A stretch of DNA of 64,000 nt. It comes from Adiantum capillus-veneris (Eukaryota; Streptophyta; Polypodiopsida; Polypodiales; Pteridaceae). Below the pieces are notes generated by a model, which worked only from the letters and a program-made list of their open reading frames with translations, had not been told where the DNA came from and ran no database searches. The translations under genes and the position numbers were made by a program. Of this stretch, positions 22,261 through 33,358 are shown piece by piece (position 1 is the first letter of the stretch; the number at the start of each line of letters is the position of its first letter). Location of the stretch: positions 91,936,842 through 92,000,841 of the forward strand of contig CM043953.1 of assembly GCA_014529385.2 (NCBI GenBank), in the 5' to 3' direction.

Positions 22261-22884
22261 TGAAACTTTACCTCGATGTTTTGGTTTAGCATAGTCTACT
22301 TCAAACGGAACCCAGAATTCAGCTTGGCCAAAGATCTGGTGCAGTGGGATGCACAAGAGGGGAGTCACTCAGCTCCTTTGTCAACAGATGCCTCGATTTT
22401 GATACTAAAGCCATTGATGTCTCTTTGAGCTTCAAGGATACCGAGAGCTGACAGTATTTTGCTCGATGACTTTATGAAATGGAATTCCTGATAATGATAC
22501 TGATTTGTTCTTGACTTCTTTTGAGTGTAGGAACTGATAGACGAAAATGGCTGTAGCATTTTGGTGTGATTGATCTCGAACAGACATGCTTGCAATAGGG
22601 GTTAGTCAATCGGACATCGATGAGGTCCCGATTGGACCTAGACGTGATTGCTAGCTATATTACCGATAAATCATGGTCTAAGATCCGAATGAATGTTGAA
22701 TGTCATGTGATGTTTGGTGATGTCCTGTGATGTCGTGTGATGTGACTGTCGATTTGGTACATGTGCTAGATGTGTGTTCCTAGTACGTAGGTACTAACAG
22801 TCAGTCTCTGCTAAGACGGTTTATGGCTTTTGTCGGTTTTGCAGGTGTAATCGCGGTTGATTGCAATGCTTTCAAGAGGGGGTA
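22261..22884 (+). other. 3' untranslated part of element C
   Basis: About 620 bases between the last pol remnant and the 3' LTR with no recognisable coding sequence. A short TGATGT/TGTGATGT-rich stretch lies near 22705-22742. It ends in the purine tract TCAAGAGGGGGTA that primes plus-strand synthesis. Confidence 0.6.
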
Positions 22885-23513
22885 TGTCACAAAGTGATGA
22901 CGTGGCTATTGACAGCAGAAACCCTAATTTTTGCCAGAAACCCTATTTTTCAGAAACCCTAATTTTTGGAAACCCTAACCCTTATCTGCTGGCTGAAACC
23001 CTAGGTGGCTGAAAAAAACCCTAAAAGCTGGCGCCAGTGCCATGTGGCAGTAGTAGTACGGATTTGCGGAATTTACGGGGCTGAAATTGCAGCTTTTGGC
23101 TACACAATTGAGCATGAGAGAGAAAGAGAATAGCTTTTGCTTTATTTGAAAACTCAAGAGAGTTTGAGAGAGAAGAGAGAGCCTTTGCTTTTATTTTAGC
23201 TTTTGATTTAGAAGCTTTTGGGGCTCTGCTTTTGGGCATCCCTTGTAACTTTAAATAAGTGGTTTGGGCATTCACTTCTCAGAGCATCTGGATGCAGAGT
23301 CTGAGAGTGAAACCCAAACCGCTCTCTTGTACTTTGATGATTGATTAATACAAAAAGAAATATTGAAAGGGGCGCCAGTCTTTGGGGCCAATATCTCTAG
23401 GTAGGGAACTCCGCCGGGCAGTCCAAATCTATTGTGATTTGTGAATTGTTTGAAGTGGTTACTTTGGTGCTGTCGTGATTGATTCTTGACTTGGAGTGTC
23501 CAAGTCTGTTACA
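22885..23513 (+). repeat. 3' LTR of element C
   Basis: 629 bp, TGTCACAAAGTG to CTGTTACA, nearly identical to the 5' LTR except for loss of several AACCCTAA units (about 22918-22985). High similarity over the remainder implies a fairly recent insertion. Confidence 0.88.
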
Positions 23514-23640
23514 GTCTGGCTCATATATTTTGCAAATTTCGGGTCCTTCGCAAAATTAAGCATCATCTTTGTTGCATCGCCGATCAATCGTCGACGCTCC
23601 ATCTCTTCGAGCTCCGCCTGTTTTTCAAGCAGATCGATAT
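23514..23640 (-). pseudogene. gag of element C', N-terminal part
   Basis: Minus-strand continuation of the gag at 17134-18270, separated from it by element C. Reads QAELEEMERRRLIGDATKMM...FAKDPKFAKYMS, matching residues of the element C gag. It stops near 23640, where a plus-strand integrase tail begins, so the rest of C' (leader and LTR) is lost. Confidence 0.82.
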
Positions 23641-24175
23641 TTAGAAAACATGGATAAAATGTATAAGAAACTTAAGCTTGCTTGTGATAAGACTCAGGCA
23701 AAGGTTGCTGATCGTCACCGATGTGAACTTTTGTTTTCACCTCGTGATTGGGTTCTATTGTTTTTTGAAAAGGCATAGAGAAGATGAAGGGCAATGAAAG
23801 GTTGTTTCCAAAGCTTAATATGCTCTACTATGAGCCTTTTCAAGTAATCGACAACATCAACGATGTTGCATACAGGATGAAGTTGCCAGACAATGTGGAA
23901 GATTCATAATGCGTTTCATGTGAGTCTTCTAAGATCTTTTGTGGGAGATGTGCCAGAAGATATGCCAGATGAAGACAAACCTAAAGTTGAGAAACTTGAT
24001 GGGATCTTGATACCTCTGCAGATTTTGGCACGTAAAGTAAAGTTAAGGGAAGAGTTGCAAGACGTTATTTGGTGAAGTTCAAGAACTATCCACGTATGGA
24101 TGCAAAGTGGATGGAAGAGAGTGAACTGGTAGAGTCGAAGCTTTACCTTGAAGCATTTGGTTTACAACCCACGTA
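23641..24175 (+). pseudogene. Gypsy integrase C-terminus and chromodomain fragment
   Basis: Plus-strand fragment with the post-core helix of integrase (KLACDKTQAKVADRHRCE near 23675), the GPY-like region (RDWVLL; YYEPFQVIDNINDVAYRMKLP near 23827), IHNAFHVSLLRSF near 23900 and a chromodomain end (YLVKFKNYP...DAKWMEE near 24070-24120). One or two frameshifts. Similar to the tail of element C at 22.0-22.25 kb, so it is another relic of that family. Its role in an intact element would be binding DNA and steering insertion. Confidence 0.75.
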
Positions 24176-25975
24176 GAGGCGTGATGTTGGAGCTAGCACT
24201 TCACTTGTGCATACGGATTCAATGTAATAGAAGTGCACATTGCTTGACAAATGCTAAAGGTAGAATACTCACTTCTATGATAGACAAAAATGACAAAAGT
24301 GTGAAGATTCCATTAAGTCATTTGCATTTAGATGGTTTATTTACGGGTGAAAGCTAAAGTCTACCGCTCTTTAGCAAGGCTATAGGCTGGTTTCAGAGAG
24401 CGCTATGCAGAGAGGGATCGCATGTCAAAAATGTTGTAGGAGAGAGATCGTTGTGTAGTCTCCAAAACGATGGCAATCTGCTAATGACTTAAGATAATTG
24501 ATACAATGGGGGCATGGGTCCCTTTATAGGGATCCTGCAACTTTGCTCGACCACATCACACCCCATGACCCAGTAAAAAAGGACTGCCCTATGAGATTGT
24601 TGCATCATCTTAGTATAAGATAATAAATTGACTAAGGGACTAGATCTGTTCGTCGATCGTACAAACACAGAAACTATAGATAAGAAGAGACTTTGACCCT
24701 GAAAACCCTAGGAACAGGAGTCCTGCCTCATACGAGCCTACCGGGTATGCACAACTCATGGCTTGTACTGCCGAGAAGGTGCATCTATCTTAGATACGGC
24801 CGAGCATGGCCATAAACAGCCTTCGCTCCCTAAACTGCTTTTGGGAGATATTGGAGCCATCACTGGACAAAAGATGTAACTTTAACAGGAATCATGTGGA
24901 GACGTTGGGGACTGACATCCACTTCTGCATATGTAGATGGACACCCTCTTCTATGGATAAATGGAGAAGTCTCTGTTTGGCGGCAATCGATTGAATACCT
25001 GTTTTGAGAATCTGTTTCAATTTTTATGGATTTGTTTGATCTTGTTGGAACTTGTTTGGACCTGCTAGAATCTGTCTGAGCTTGTTTGACTTGTGGTAAT
25101 TGATGATATTCACTTTCAGTGCTCTATTGACCCGTGACACACGGTCTACTGACCCTTGGTAGATGGTCATTCTCTTGAATTTTGAAAGCGGTCTTTCTTG
25201 ACCGACTTGAGACGCATTTGTGGCTAAGTGGTCTAGACCTGGCTTATCGATCGGATTTCATCATAGGGCGCGTCGTATGTCCCAATCACAAGAGGGAGGA
25301 CTTAGCCTAGGTGATGTCAAAATCATAACAGAAACACTTCGAGAGTGATGTACATAGTCTATACAAAGTATGTTGTTTATCATAAAAAATGGAATTTGTA
25401 AAATGACATCCTCCTTGTCAAACCACATGATATGGAAGTCCAAGTTTTCTTTGGCATAATCAAGCTTGAGTGTCAAGTCTAGAAATGTTTGATTCCACAC
25501 CTCGATATCTTCACCATTCACACGATGCTCATGGTTATTGTCTTGCATCCACAAGTGCAATTTCTGTACCATTTTGCATCCACAAAGTTGTGTGAGCTTC
25601 TATTACCAAGGAGAGTCGCATCACGACCGTTGATTATCCAGGGTAACCGTAGAAGCTCATGTTTATCAAACACTTGAGTGCTAAATTTTAATTAGTGCAT
25701 GAGCTGTGGGCTAAATGATGGATATGAACTTGGACAAAATCAGAGTCTGCCCAAGATCTTGTGGCCTCCTTTTGTAAGTGATCAGCGACACCGGTTGTTC
25801 ACAATGCACATTATGTCCGCCCAACAGTGCCACAGACTAGTTCCCCTCTAATATGATTGAGACATAACAACCATTATGACGGTTGTATGGTATGAACAGG
25901 CAGCAGCTGCAGGGGGGGTGCCCCCCCGCTCCCCCCTCCCTTCTTTTTCTGCCCACACAGATGCACACCCCAGCT
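24176..25975. other. Unassigned stretch between gypsy relics and receptor exon
   Basis: No gene recognised. One minus-strand frame of 103 codons (25261-25572) begins MVQKLHLWMQDNN and has no features I know. No histidine-kinase, GAF or membrane exon of an ethylene receptor is visible. If the exon at 26634 is real, this stretch is intron. Confidence 0.4.
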
Positions 25976-26020
25976 CTCTCTCTCTCTCCCCCCCCCCCCC
26001 CCCCCCCCCCCAGCCACCCC

Positions 26021-26085
26021 TCGTCAGATAGATCTTTAAGGTCTCTTGGGATAGTTTCCTACGATGTTAAAATTCTCTTCTTCTC
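26021..26085 (+). repeat. SINE fragment 1 beside (CT)n(C)n
   Basis: Body of the SINE described at 26145 (GATAGATCTTTAAGGTCTC... CCTACGATGTTAAAATTCTC) without its tRNA-like head. It is directly preceded by a microsatellite tract (CT)n then poly-C at 25976-26011. It ends in CTCTTCTTCTC. Confidence 0.75.
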
Positions 26086-26144
26086 GGGCATGTGTGTGTG
26101 GGGGTGTGTGTGTGTGCGCTAATTTAAAAAAAAGAGGAAAATGG

Positions 26145-26310
26145 TATAACCTTTCTATCACCTAAGTGTGGTAGATTGGTTATGCCATTTCCCTCTTTAA
26201 TAACAGGTCTTGAGTTCAACTCTTCTCGTTGGATAGATGTTTAAGGTCTCTTGGGATAGTTTCCTACGATGTTAAAATTTTCTTCTCTTCTTCTCCTCTC
26301 TCTCTCCCCT
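26145..26310 (+). repeat. tRNA-derived SINE, most complete copy
   Basis: The head reads like a tRNA gene: an A-box-like GTGGTAGATTGGTTATGCC (26169-26187) and, about 35 bases on, a B-box-like GAGTTCAACTC (26212-26222), the internal promoter of RNA polymerase III. A unique body follows (GGATAGATGTTTAAGGTCTC, CCTACGATGTTAAAA) and a pyrimidine tail TTTTCTTCTCTTCTTCTCCTCTCTCTC instead of poly-A. The same head, body and tail order recurs at 45032-45180 and, diverged, at 27617-27700. It encodes no protein and would rely on a LINE for movement. Confidence 0.7.
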
Positions 26311-26633
26311 CCCCTGTGTGTCTCTCTTTTGTTGATCATGTTACGTGCAACTTTCGCTGTCTTGATCTGTGAGCATATGAGTGCAAAACCATGGAATTTG
26401 AGCTAAGTAGTATTTTGTACTCTCCTACCAGTAACTTAATGTTTACATCTCATTGAATCGTAAGAAGTTGACCCGAACGTTTGAGAAGATTTTTCTAGAA
26501 AGCACTGCCTGGCACAGTAGCGTAAGTCTACAGAATGTGGGGTATTGGTTGCATTGTATCTTATTGCTTGCATATTTATGCTTATGCTCCTCGTCCAAGC
26601 TGTTTTAACCTTTTCTGCTCATTGATTTTACAG

Positions 26634-27009
26634 CGGACATCGGGCACTTGTCAAAGGGATACTCAACAGGCTAGGCTGTGATGTAACTTTTGCAAGCTCT
26701 GGGCGGGAGGCGTTGCAAATTATCTCACATTCAGTTCAGAATTTTAGAATCCTTGTGATTGACATAACTTTACCTGGGTTGGAAGGCCTTGAAGTGGGCA
26801 TGCATGTGAAAGAGATGTTCCCACCGGGACCGCGAAAGCCTCTGCTGGTTGCGTTGACTGCAAATGCTGATAGTGGAACTCGAGATAGATGCCTAAGCCT
26901 CGGCATTGACTGTGTTGTAGTGAAGCCGGTAACTCTAGAGAAAATGAGGAGTATACTTGGCGAGCTCCTATCGGGATATTCCGGAAGTGATAACGCGTTA
27001 CAACTGTGA
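26634..27009 (+). CDS. Ethylene receptor (ETR1-type), terminal exon with receiver domain
   Basis: Exon starts after a splice acceptor TTTTACAG (26626-26633) in phase 1 and ends at TGA 27007-27009. The translation is most of a response-regulator receiver domain in the style of plant ethylene receptors: GHRALVKGILNRLGCDVTF, then LVIDITLPGLEG with the phospho-accepting Asp, RKPLLVALTANAD, and VVVKPVTLEKM with the conserved Lys. The pattern GxLxxLGC, PLLVAL and KPV is typical of the ETR1 C-terminus. These ER-membrane receptors bind ethylene in N-terminal helices and repress CTR1-type signalling; the receiver is the last domain. The acidic pocket and all earlier exons (membrane, GAF, kinase) are not in the 26 kb upstream. 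Either the preceding intron is enormous and full of transposons, or this is a detached exon. The frame is intact. Confidence 0.75.
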
Positions 27010-27510
27010 TGGCTTGCTGGAGCAACAGAGGTGAAAAGGTTGTATGTACGACGTGATCCCTACGCATTTGAATTGCGCGGACACGGTCACTAGAAGGTAT
27101 GACCTCTGGTATATCCTTGAAAACATGGTGGCAGTGCAACGACCGTGTTGTTTCATTTGGTCTGAAATGGGCATTGCCCCTTGTGTGTACACATCATACA
27201 CAGAGGAGCCATTGATACATCCCAAAGAGTTCCTTAAGCACACGAGCTCTGTATTTCATTGCAGTTTTGAGTCGGACAGAAGATATGCTCTGCCAGGTGT
27301 TCCATCTTTGCTGTCGAAGTAGCTTGCAAATTTGAACACTGTGGACTACTATGCTGCATTTGGCTGTTCAATGAGCCGTGGTGGTTGAGGCTTACACTCA
27401 AGTTTCTGCTGTGCGTTATAGGGATTTTGGAAGTGTCTGCACTCCTATGTATCATGAGAAGCTTGGATGTTGAGTGTACCATCTTTTCTTCAAGAAAATA
27501 GTCAAATGGT
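27010..27510 (+). other. 3' flank of receptor exon
   Basis: Probably 3' untranslated and downstream sequence. No AATAAA-like signal stands out and there is no further coding match. Confidence 0.4.
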
Positions 27511-27511
27511 G

Positions 27512-27519
27512 CAATGTGT

Positions 27520-27550
<31 letters not shown>

Positions 27551-27570
27551 TGGGGGGGGGTGGGGGGGGG

Positions 27571-27620
<50 letters not shown>

Positions 27621-27700
27621 AAGTTGTAGGACCAATTCTATCCAGCGAGTTTAGAACCCGAGACTGTATGTTCAAGGGAAATGGGAGAACTAGAGGCATG
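27512..27700 (-). repeat. Microsatellite cluster and diverged SINE copy (minus)
   Basis: (TG)n at 27514-27533 runs into a long G tract (to 27571), then (GA)n at 27577-27616, then on the minus strand the SINE body ending in (TC)n. Matching landmarks read on the minus strand are CCCATTTCCCTTGAACATAC, GGGTTCTAAACTC (B-box position) and GGATAGA. Diverged but ordered as in the 26145 copy. The (TC)n is on its 3' side, as expected for a tail. Confidence 0.6.
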
Positions 27701-30700
27701 CTTTTTACATCCAAGGTTGGGACTCCTCTATGAACTGTTATGTGAAATTGTTGTGACTGCCCTCTCGAATGTGCTCGACTCTTAAGGCCAAAAGTCATGA
27801 TTTTTAGATAAATGCTCCCTCATTTTGAAGGCTGTCTTTTCCCTACCTTCGAAGGCCTTTTTGGTCTAGCTGTAGCTGGCAAATCCATTGGAGACAAAAT
27901 ACGCCATGACTGGTTAAATCATACAATCATGAATCAGTATATAGGGATTTGGAAAGAATCTGGCTTGGCAACAACATTGAGCTTTTGGTGATCTACACTA
28001 AAGTTGACTGTAATGGTGCTTATAATTTGTGATCGCTCTGATCGTAATTTAGCCTACTAAAATGGTTCTTATGGTATAGGCTTGTCTGTCTTTAGACGTA
28101 TTCATATCAAAATGCACTTCAAAACATTGGATAAAGCTGTTAATTACCATCCGCTTACTATTTAGAGCATCTTGGGATTGAATATGGTGGTCTTGATTTG
28201 AGCATGTCAGTAATTTTAAGTACTTATAAACCAAATTAGTCACATTTATTTGATAAAACCTTGGATCATAGGGATCACCATTGGGTTATGGATACCATGG
28301 TTTGAAAAATTATGGGTTTGAGCCTCTATGGTAAAATTTGCTTATCAAAAGGTAAGTATGGATGGCAGTGCTTCTGTTAGGAGTTTCTTTTTTCCAAAAA
28401 TGAAAAGAATTATGGAGTCTAGTATAAAGCCTTAAGTCCCTAGATTAACGAATATTTTGTGAATCTGAGGTAAGCAAGCAAAGATACCTTGTTTAAATTA
28501 AGAATGTTATAATCCAGAAAAATGCACGGATAAGAGACTTTCATAATACCCCTTGAATGCATGTGATAGTAGTTTTACATGTGAATGCCCCAAAACACAC
28601 ACACACACACACACTCACAATAGCAATCTCTCCTTTTGACATGTTCAAAAGCTCTATGCTTACATTGAGAGATGGCATAGGTGTAGTTTGTGGCATATGC
28701 ATCTCATGAAAACACACACCTTTAGCATGCGCGCACACAAAACGATTGCAAATTTCCCTTGACAATTGTCTTGTATGTCAAGATTGTTCTCAACTTACAA
28801 ACATACAAAAGAAGCACACTTACAATGGACACACAAAAAATTACACATAAGCCAGGTAGCATGCACATTGATATTAGGAGCAAAGGAATACAAAACTCAA
28901 AATTTTCTAGTATGTAAAGAAAAAAATAATTAGGAGCTAATCTATAATTAGGAGCTATCATGCCATCCTCGTCGTAGCATAGTGTTGGGCATAAGCTTGA
29001 CGTCCTAGTCTCTATGCATCCCTAAGCTAAAGGATGCTCCATATAGTCATATATGATGTAGAGGGCTAAAAGAGTATCTCTTTGCTAGCTGTGCAAAACT
29101 TATACTCTTTGTATTAGCCTATATATAAGTTTTTCTATGAATGAAAATGGTGATTGTGTGTTGACTTTCCCTTTTCCCTTGGTTCACAACTTTCCTTCAT
29201 TGTCTCTCTTTGAACTTGAAATCAAGGTAGCTGTTGTTAAAGAGGAGCAACAACAAAAATGGTTGATACACTCCCCAAAATTGGTTGAATAAAAAAATTT
29301 GCCTTGGCTAGCATACTGTGGCGGCTACCTATTGGCTCCTTTGCATTTATATTAGGACAAATCTCCTCATATGTTGTTTGATGGCCTCATCAACACTTTA
29401 AACCACTTCCAACTATTAAAGAATTTATTGTGATTCGAACTTGCATACTCATGAAATTGACTCTGTTACACAATTGTAACCACTCGGACAACACATCATT
29501 GGTGTTCCTTTGCGCCAATTTTATAAGAAAAGAAATAAAATCTTCTCTCCCAACGCATCAGGTCCATCACCTGCTTGAGGCCTTTGTCTCGCCTTCCCTT
29601 TGAATCTCATTTGATTCCTCTTCTTTTTGGATTTAATTTCAGCCGGTGCTTGCTACTTGTTGTCCATAGCTCACCATTTCATTTCATGCATTTTAAAGCT
29701 TTAAATTTCTCCTTTGTTTCTAGAGTCCTTATGCCATTGTTCACCACCAAATTATCGTTGGAACCCCTTATATCCACACAAAATATGATGATACCTTTGT
29801 GAGCATTGTTTCATCAAGAAGTCTATCTATCACGAAGCATGCAAAATCTCCAATGCATGTAAAAAGTGAAAATTTTCCCCCCTCAGAGACCATGCATGTA
29901 TATATACACTCTGCTATGGGATCAGACCAAATGTCAAATCATGGATCAACAAAGACAGTGATACAAAAATACAAGATCAAATGTTGATGTCCACATTATG
30001 ATGGAAGTGATCATGAGCACTTCTTCCTTGTAAAAAGGCTTTAGACACTACCACCAGAGTATAAAAAGCTATTAGTAAGACCGGCCGAAATCCTCTCTTT
30101 ATCAAATCATGGGGTAAACCTAAACTCAAACTTATCTGGAGTAAGCCAAAAACTCAAGGGTTTGGTAAACCAAAAACTCCACATTTGGTGACTACATTTA
30201 CCTACATTCTATTTGAAGGGAAGGCTCTCTAAGTAGCACCAAGTCATGGGAAAACCAAAATCCCTTGGTTGTGGTGTAAACCTAAAACCCACAATTTATG
30301 AGCTTACCAAAAACACATGGTGAAGAGTACACCAGAAACCCTTTGTTATATAAGAGCAAGAAGGAAAAAATCTCTTGGATGTCAGTCTGTGTAAAACCGC
30401 AAGTCAGGCTTATGGGGATGTTTGTTGGGTATAACCGTGACTTTTCCTACTCCCTGTCAGGATTTCATTAACGTGTTCACAAATGCATGAACCCTTTAAT
30501 AACATGTGTTAATAACATAATTTATGTTGTGATCACATCTATATTTACAAAACTTTTGCAATGACCGGCTTAAACCTAATTTGCCTGTAAACCTGTCGGG
30601 CTTTAGTGTTTACTTGATAGGTCCATCAAGAATATCTAAATCGTGGCGGGCTACGTCATTACTATATAGAGCGGATGGTTACGCACATTTTTAGCTTTTG

Positions 30701-31470
30701 GAAAAGATTTGGAGTGTTTAGAACTCCTGATTGGCTAGGAGGGTCCTTTTGGGAAGAAGGTCCTTATTTTATGGACGATCTTCTTTCCTTATAGGCTCGC
30801 TTAAGGCCACTGAGCCACTAGTCTTCACTTCTTTGAATTGTGGGCACAATGTGGTTTGTAGCTAAGCGGAGACTTATGGACAAAGTTAGAGTCATTTGAG
30901 CTTGTAAGTAATTTATATGTTGCTTACTCCCTCATATTATTTTATAAACGATCTGATGGAGCCAAGAATCCTGCTTAGGGGCTGGAAATGGTTCTTGCTA
31001 TTTGATATTTTCCACGTTAAGCAAGGGTCTATTGTTTTATACTAGGTATTGGGCAAACATAGATCCTTGGTTTGATTTCTGTAAAGTATCCTTAATTGGG
31101 TACAAAAGACATCCTTCATTGGGTGTACAATGTGCATTGTATGTATGCTATCAATTCATGTATCTTAATTTGAAAACAAGCATTTATATTTTGTTTAAAG
31201 ATTACTTACATTTATCATGCTATGATGCTTGAGGTTTAATAAAAAATTGATATCTGTATATCTACACAGATTAATATCAGTGAACATTTTAGAGAACATC
31301 AAAACTATCGATTAAGTAGGTCTATATATTTGACTATGCATACAAAGTAGAATTTTAAATTATTTGAATAATAAACACAATACTTGAATTTTAAAAATGT
31401 AACATTTAATGATCTAGTAACTTGTGTGTAGTGGAAAATAGCATGAACATAGTGAGGATTTCATTAGAAT
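27701..31470. other. Long unassigned stretch
   Basis: No gene or transposon protein found in either strand. Contents worth noting: (CA)n at 28592-28612; a possible solo LTR starting TGTTGGGCATAAGC at 28983 and containing TATATATAAG near 29123, end not defined; a degenerate repeat at 30110-30350. Overall AT-rich with only short frames. It may be old transposon debris or intergenic sequence after the receptor gene. Confidence 0.35.
30110..30350 (+). repeat. Degenerate phrase repeat (GGTAAACCAAAAACTC)
   Basis: At least seven imperfect copies of a motif like GTAAACCAAAAACTC separated by 20-60 bases (for example GGTAAACCTAAACTC, GTAAGCCAAAAACTC, GGTAAACCAAAAACTCC, GTGTAAACCTAAAACCC). Spacing is irregular, so it is an old minisatellite rather than a clean tandem array. 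Confidence 0.5.
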
Positions 31471-31479
31471 AGATTCCTG

Positions 31480-32919
31480 ATGCGAATAACAAGAGTGCTT
31501 GGGTGGAGAGAGCAACAAAAAGCATAACACCTAGTTAGATAGCATGAACAATACTTCAGAAGAGAGAGAAATTAAGCAATTGACAACGTTGAGGACCGGA
31601 TTTGCATGGAGCCGGTCCCCCCTCCAAAAGGCTTTGTATTATGGTTTCTCCCATCAAGAGAGACATTTTACAATACAATTTCTTGTGTTCCTTCAATACT
31701 AGCTAGTGCAATGAAGATGGAAACTTCATGCACTAAGCAAAACACTTATCAAACACAACATCAATTCCCTCACGGTCTCAGACCCAAGACCTAACACACC
31801 TTCGAAGATGGTGAGAGCTAGCGGGGTATGAGAGTAGATTAAGAGGAAGAACGAGTATTCTTTCGAGAAAGATGTACATCTCCTCACATAATCACTCATA
31901 TTAGCATAACTTAGCTTAGTAATTAGCATGGTAGCATGCATGGAAGCTTGGCTCTTGGTTGGATTTGCATCACAAAGCCAAGAGTTGCTGTTGTAGGCCT
32001 TCCTTCTCTCAAGCTTGGAGTAGCTGATAAGCTTTACATTAAAGCTTGAGAAGGAGAGAGAGTCTTCTTACTCCACCATGGGTTAGTGTGAGTGTGTAGG
32101 TGATAATGCCTTTGAAAAATCACCCCCCTCTCTCTCTCTTGGTCCACCCCTCTTGCTATTTGCTCTTGCTTGCATCCTCTTAGACCTCCCCAGGCCTAGC
32201 CAATGGTAATTAAGCAGCATAAGTGATAGCCTTCTGACATGTGTCTCCCTTTCCCCTTTTGTGAGAGCTTTAGGTAATTAATAAATGCAACTAAACTCTC
32301 ATTGGACCCCTTTGCCTCCTGGCCAATAGGAATGAGGCAAGCCATTGGGCTGGTGAATGCTCATTGGACCCCTTGGGAGACTTTCCAATAGTCTTCTAGA
32401 GAGCTTAATTCTTATTGGTTCTTTTATTAAGTGTTTTTAAATTAATTAAACTAGATTCACTCTAGCTTAATTCTCATTGGTCCACCTCCAAGGCCATCCA
32501 ATAGAAATTGGGTACACCTTGTGGGCATCTGGGCTAGGGAGCTGACATGTGTCCCTCATTCCCTTTGTGTAAAGGGAGCTTGTGTGTGTGTGTGTATGTG
32601 TGTGTGTGTGTTTCTCTCTCATTCCCTACTTGCAAGGCTCGCCCCCTCCTATGTAGGGATTGATAAAGACTTTTGGGACACACACAAAGCATCCAATTTC
32701 CCTAATGTTTGACCTTTGGACACAACCTTTGACTTTTGGAACCTTAGCATTTTTGGAAGTCGTAATGGGCTGAACCTTAGGGTCTTTTAAGCCCATTGTT
32801 GCACATGGCTCTTGTACAAATGCCCCCCCCCCCCTTTGGATCCCTATTTTCCCTCCTTTGGATCCCTAATGTGGTCGGTCTGCTAGCTTAACCAATTTCT
32901 AGCTTTTTCTCCCCTGACA
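31480..32919 (-). repeat. Probable 3' LTR of the chromodomain gypsy element (left edge uncertain)
   Basis: On the minus strand the purine run TATGGGGAAG is followed directly by TGTCAGGGG, the pattern of a polypurine tract and LTR start; this sets the right edge at 32919. The left edge is not resolved. The sequence carries many CCAAT/ATTGG boxes between 32290 and 32510, (TG)n at 32580-32610 and a C-run at 32824-32834. Confidence 0.45.
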
Positions 32920-33358
32920 CTTCCCCATATTAAATGATCAGTTTAACATGAGAAAATCATTTAGGAGAATTAGATATTGATTATTATGACATTACCTCTC
33001 TCTTGAAATCATAATCATCCTCGACTATGGGATAGAGAAGATAAAGCATATTCATTAGTCCTTTTCTTAGCGGGTAGAGGATCCCTATGTTACCCTACGA
33101 CATCGTTCCAGAAAGAGCCTAAGCTGCTGTAAGCACGTGTGCACATTAGTCCTATCAGTTCTCCATAGTAGAGTGACAATCTCTACTTGGTGTTCGGGAG
33201 ACGTCGTCTCCGTAAACTTGATCTAAGCATGTATACTACTTCAATTTTGTGCACAATAAAGAAAAAGAGAGTCTTATAAGACAAAAATTTTGTTCATTTT
33301 AAACATTTGTACATCTGCTTACTCTAGGAAAGCATTGTAAGCATTGACAAGGTTTAGG
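32920..33358 (-). other. 3' untranslated part of chromodomain gypsy element
   Basis: Between the chromodomain stop and the putative polypurine tract (CTTCCCCATA, plus-strand reading at 32920). No coding match. Confidence 0.45.

Larger units (their letters stand above)
18271..23513 (+). mobile_element. Ty3/gypsy element C, inserted in its own family
   Basis: 5.24-kb element with LTRs 18271-18954 and 22885-23513, tRNA-iMet primer site and purine tract TCAAGAGGGGGTA. Flanking 5-mers GTCCG (18266-18270) and GTCTG (23514-23518) are a target duplication with one mismatch. On the minus strand, removing the element and one copy of the 5-mer rejoins the gag frame of C' exactly (KYMSQ + TSFDEV). Internally, RNase H and the integrase core are missing, so it is a deletion derivative. 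Confidence 0.9.

Noticed and set aside
25261-25572. 103-codon minus-strand frame as a gene
   Set aside because: No recognisable domain, no splice or promoter context; left as unassigned.
26161-26225. A functional tRNA gene
   Set aside because: A-box and B-box motifs exist but no cloverleaf closes, and the same unit recurs with a body and tail as a SINE.
28983-29200. Solo LTR starting TGTTGGGCATAAGC
   Set aside because: A TATA-like box is present but no CA end or target duplication could be fixed, so it is not listed as a feature of its own.
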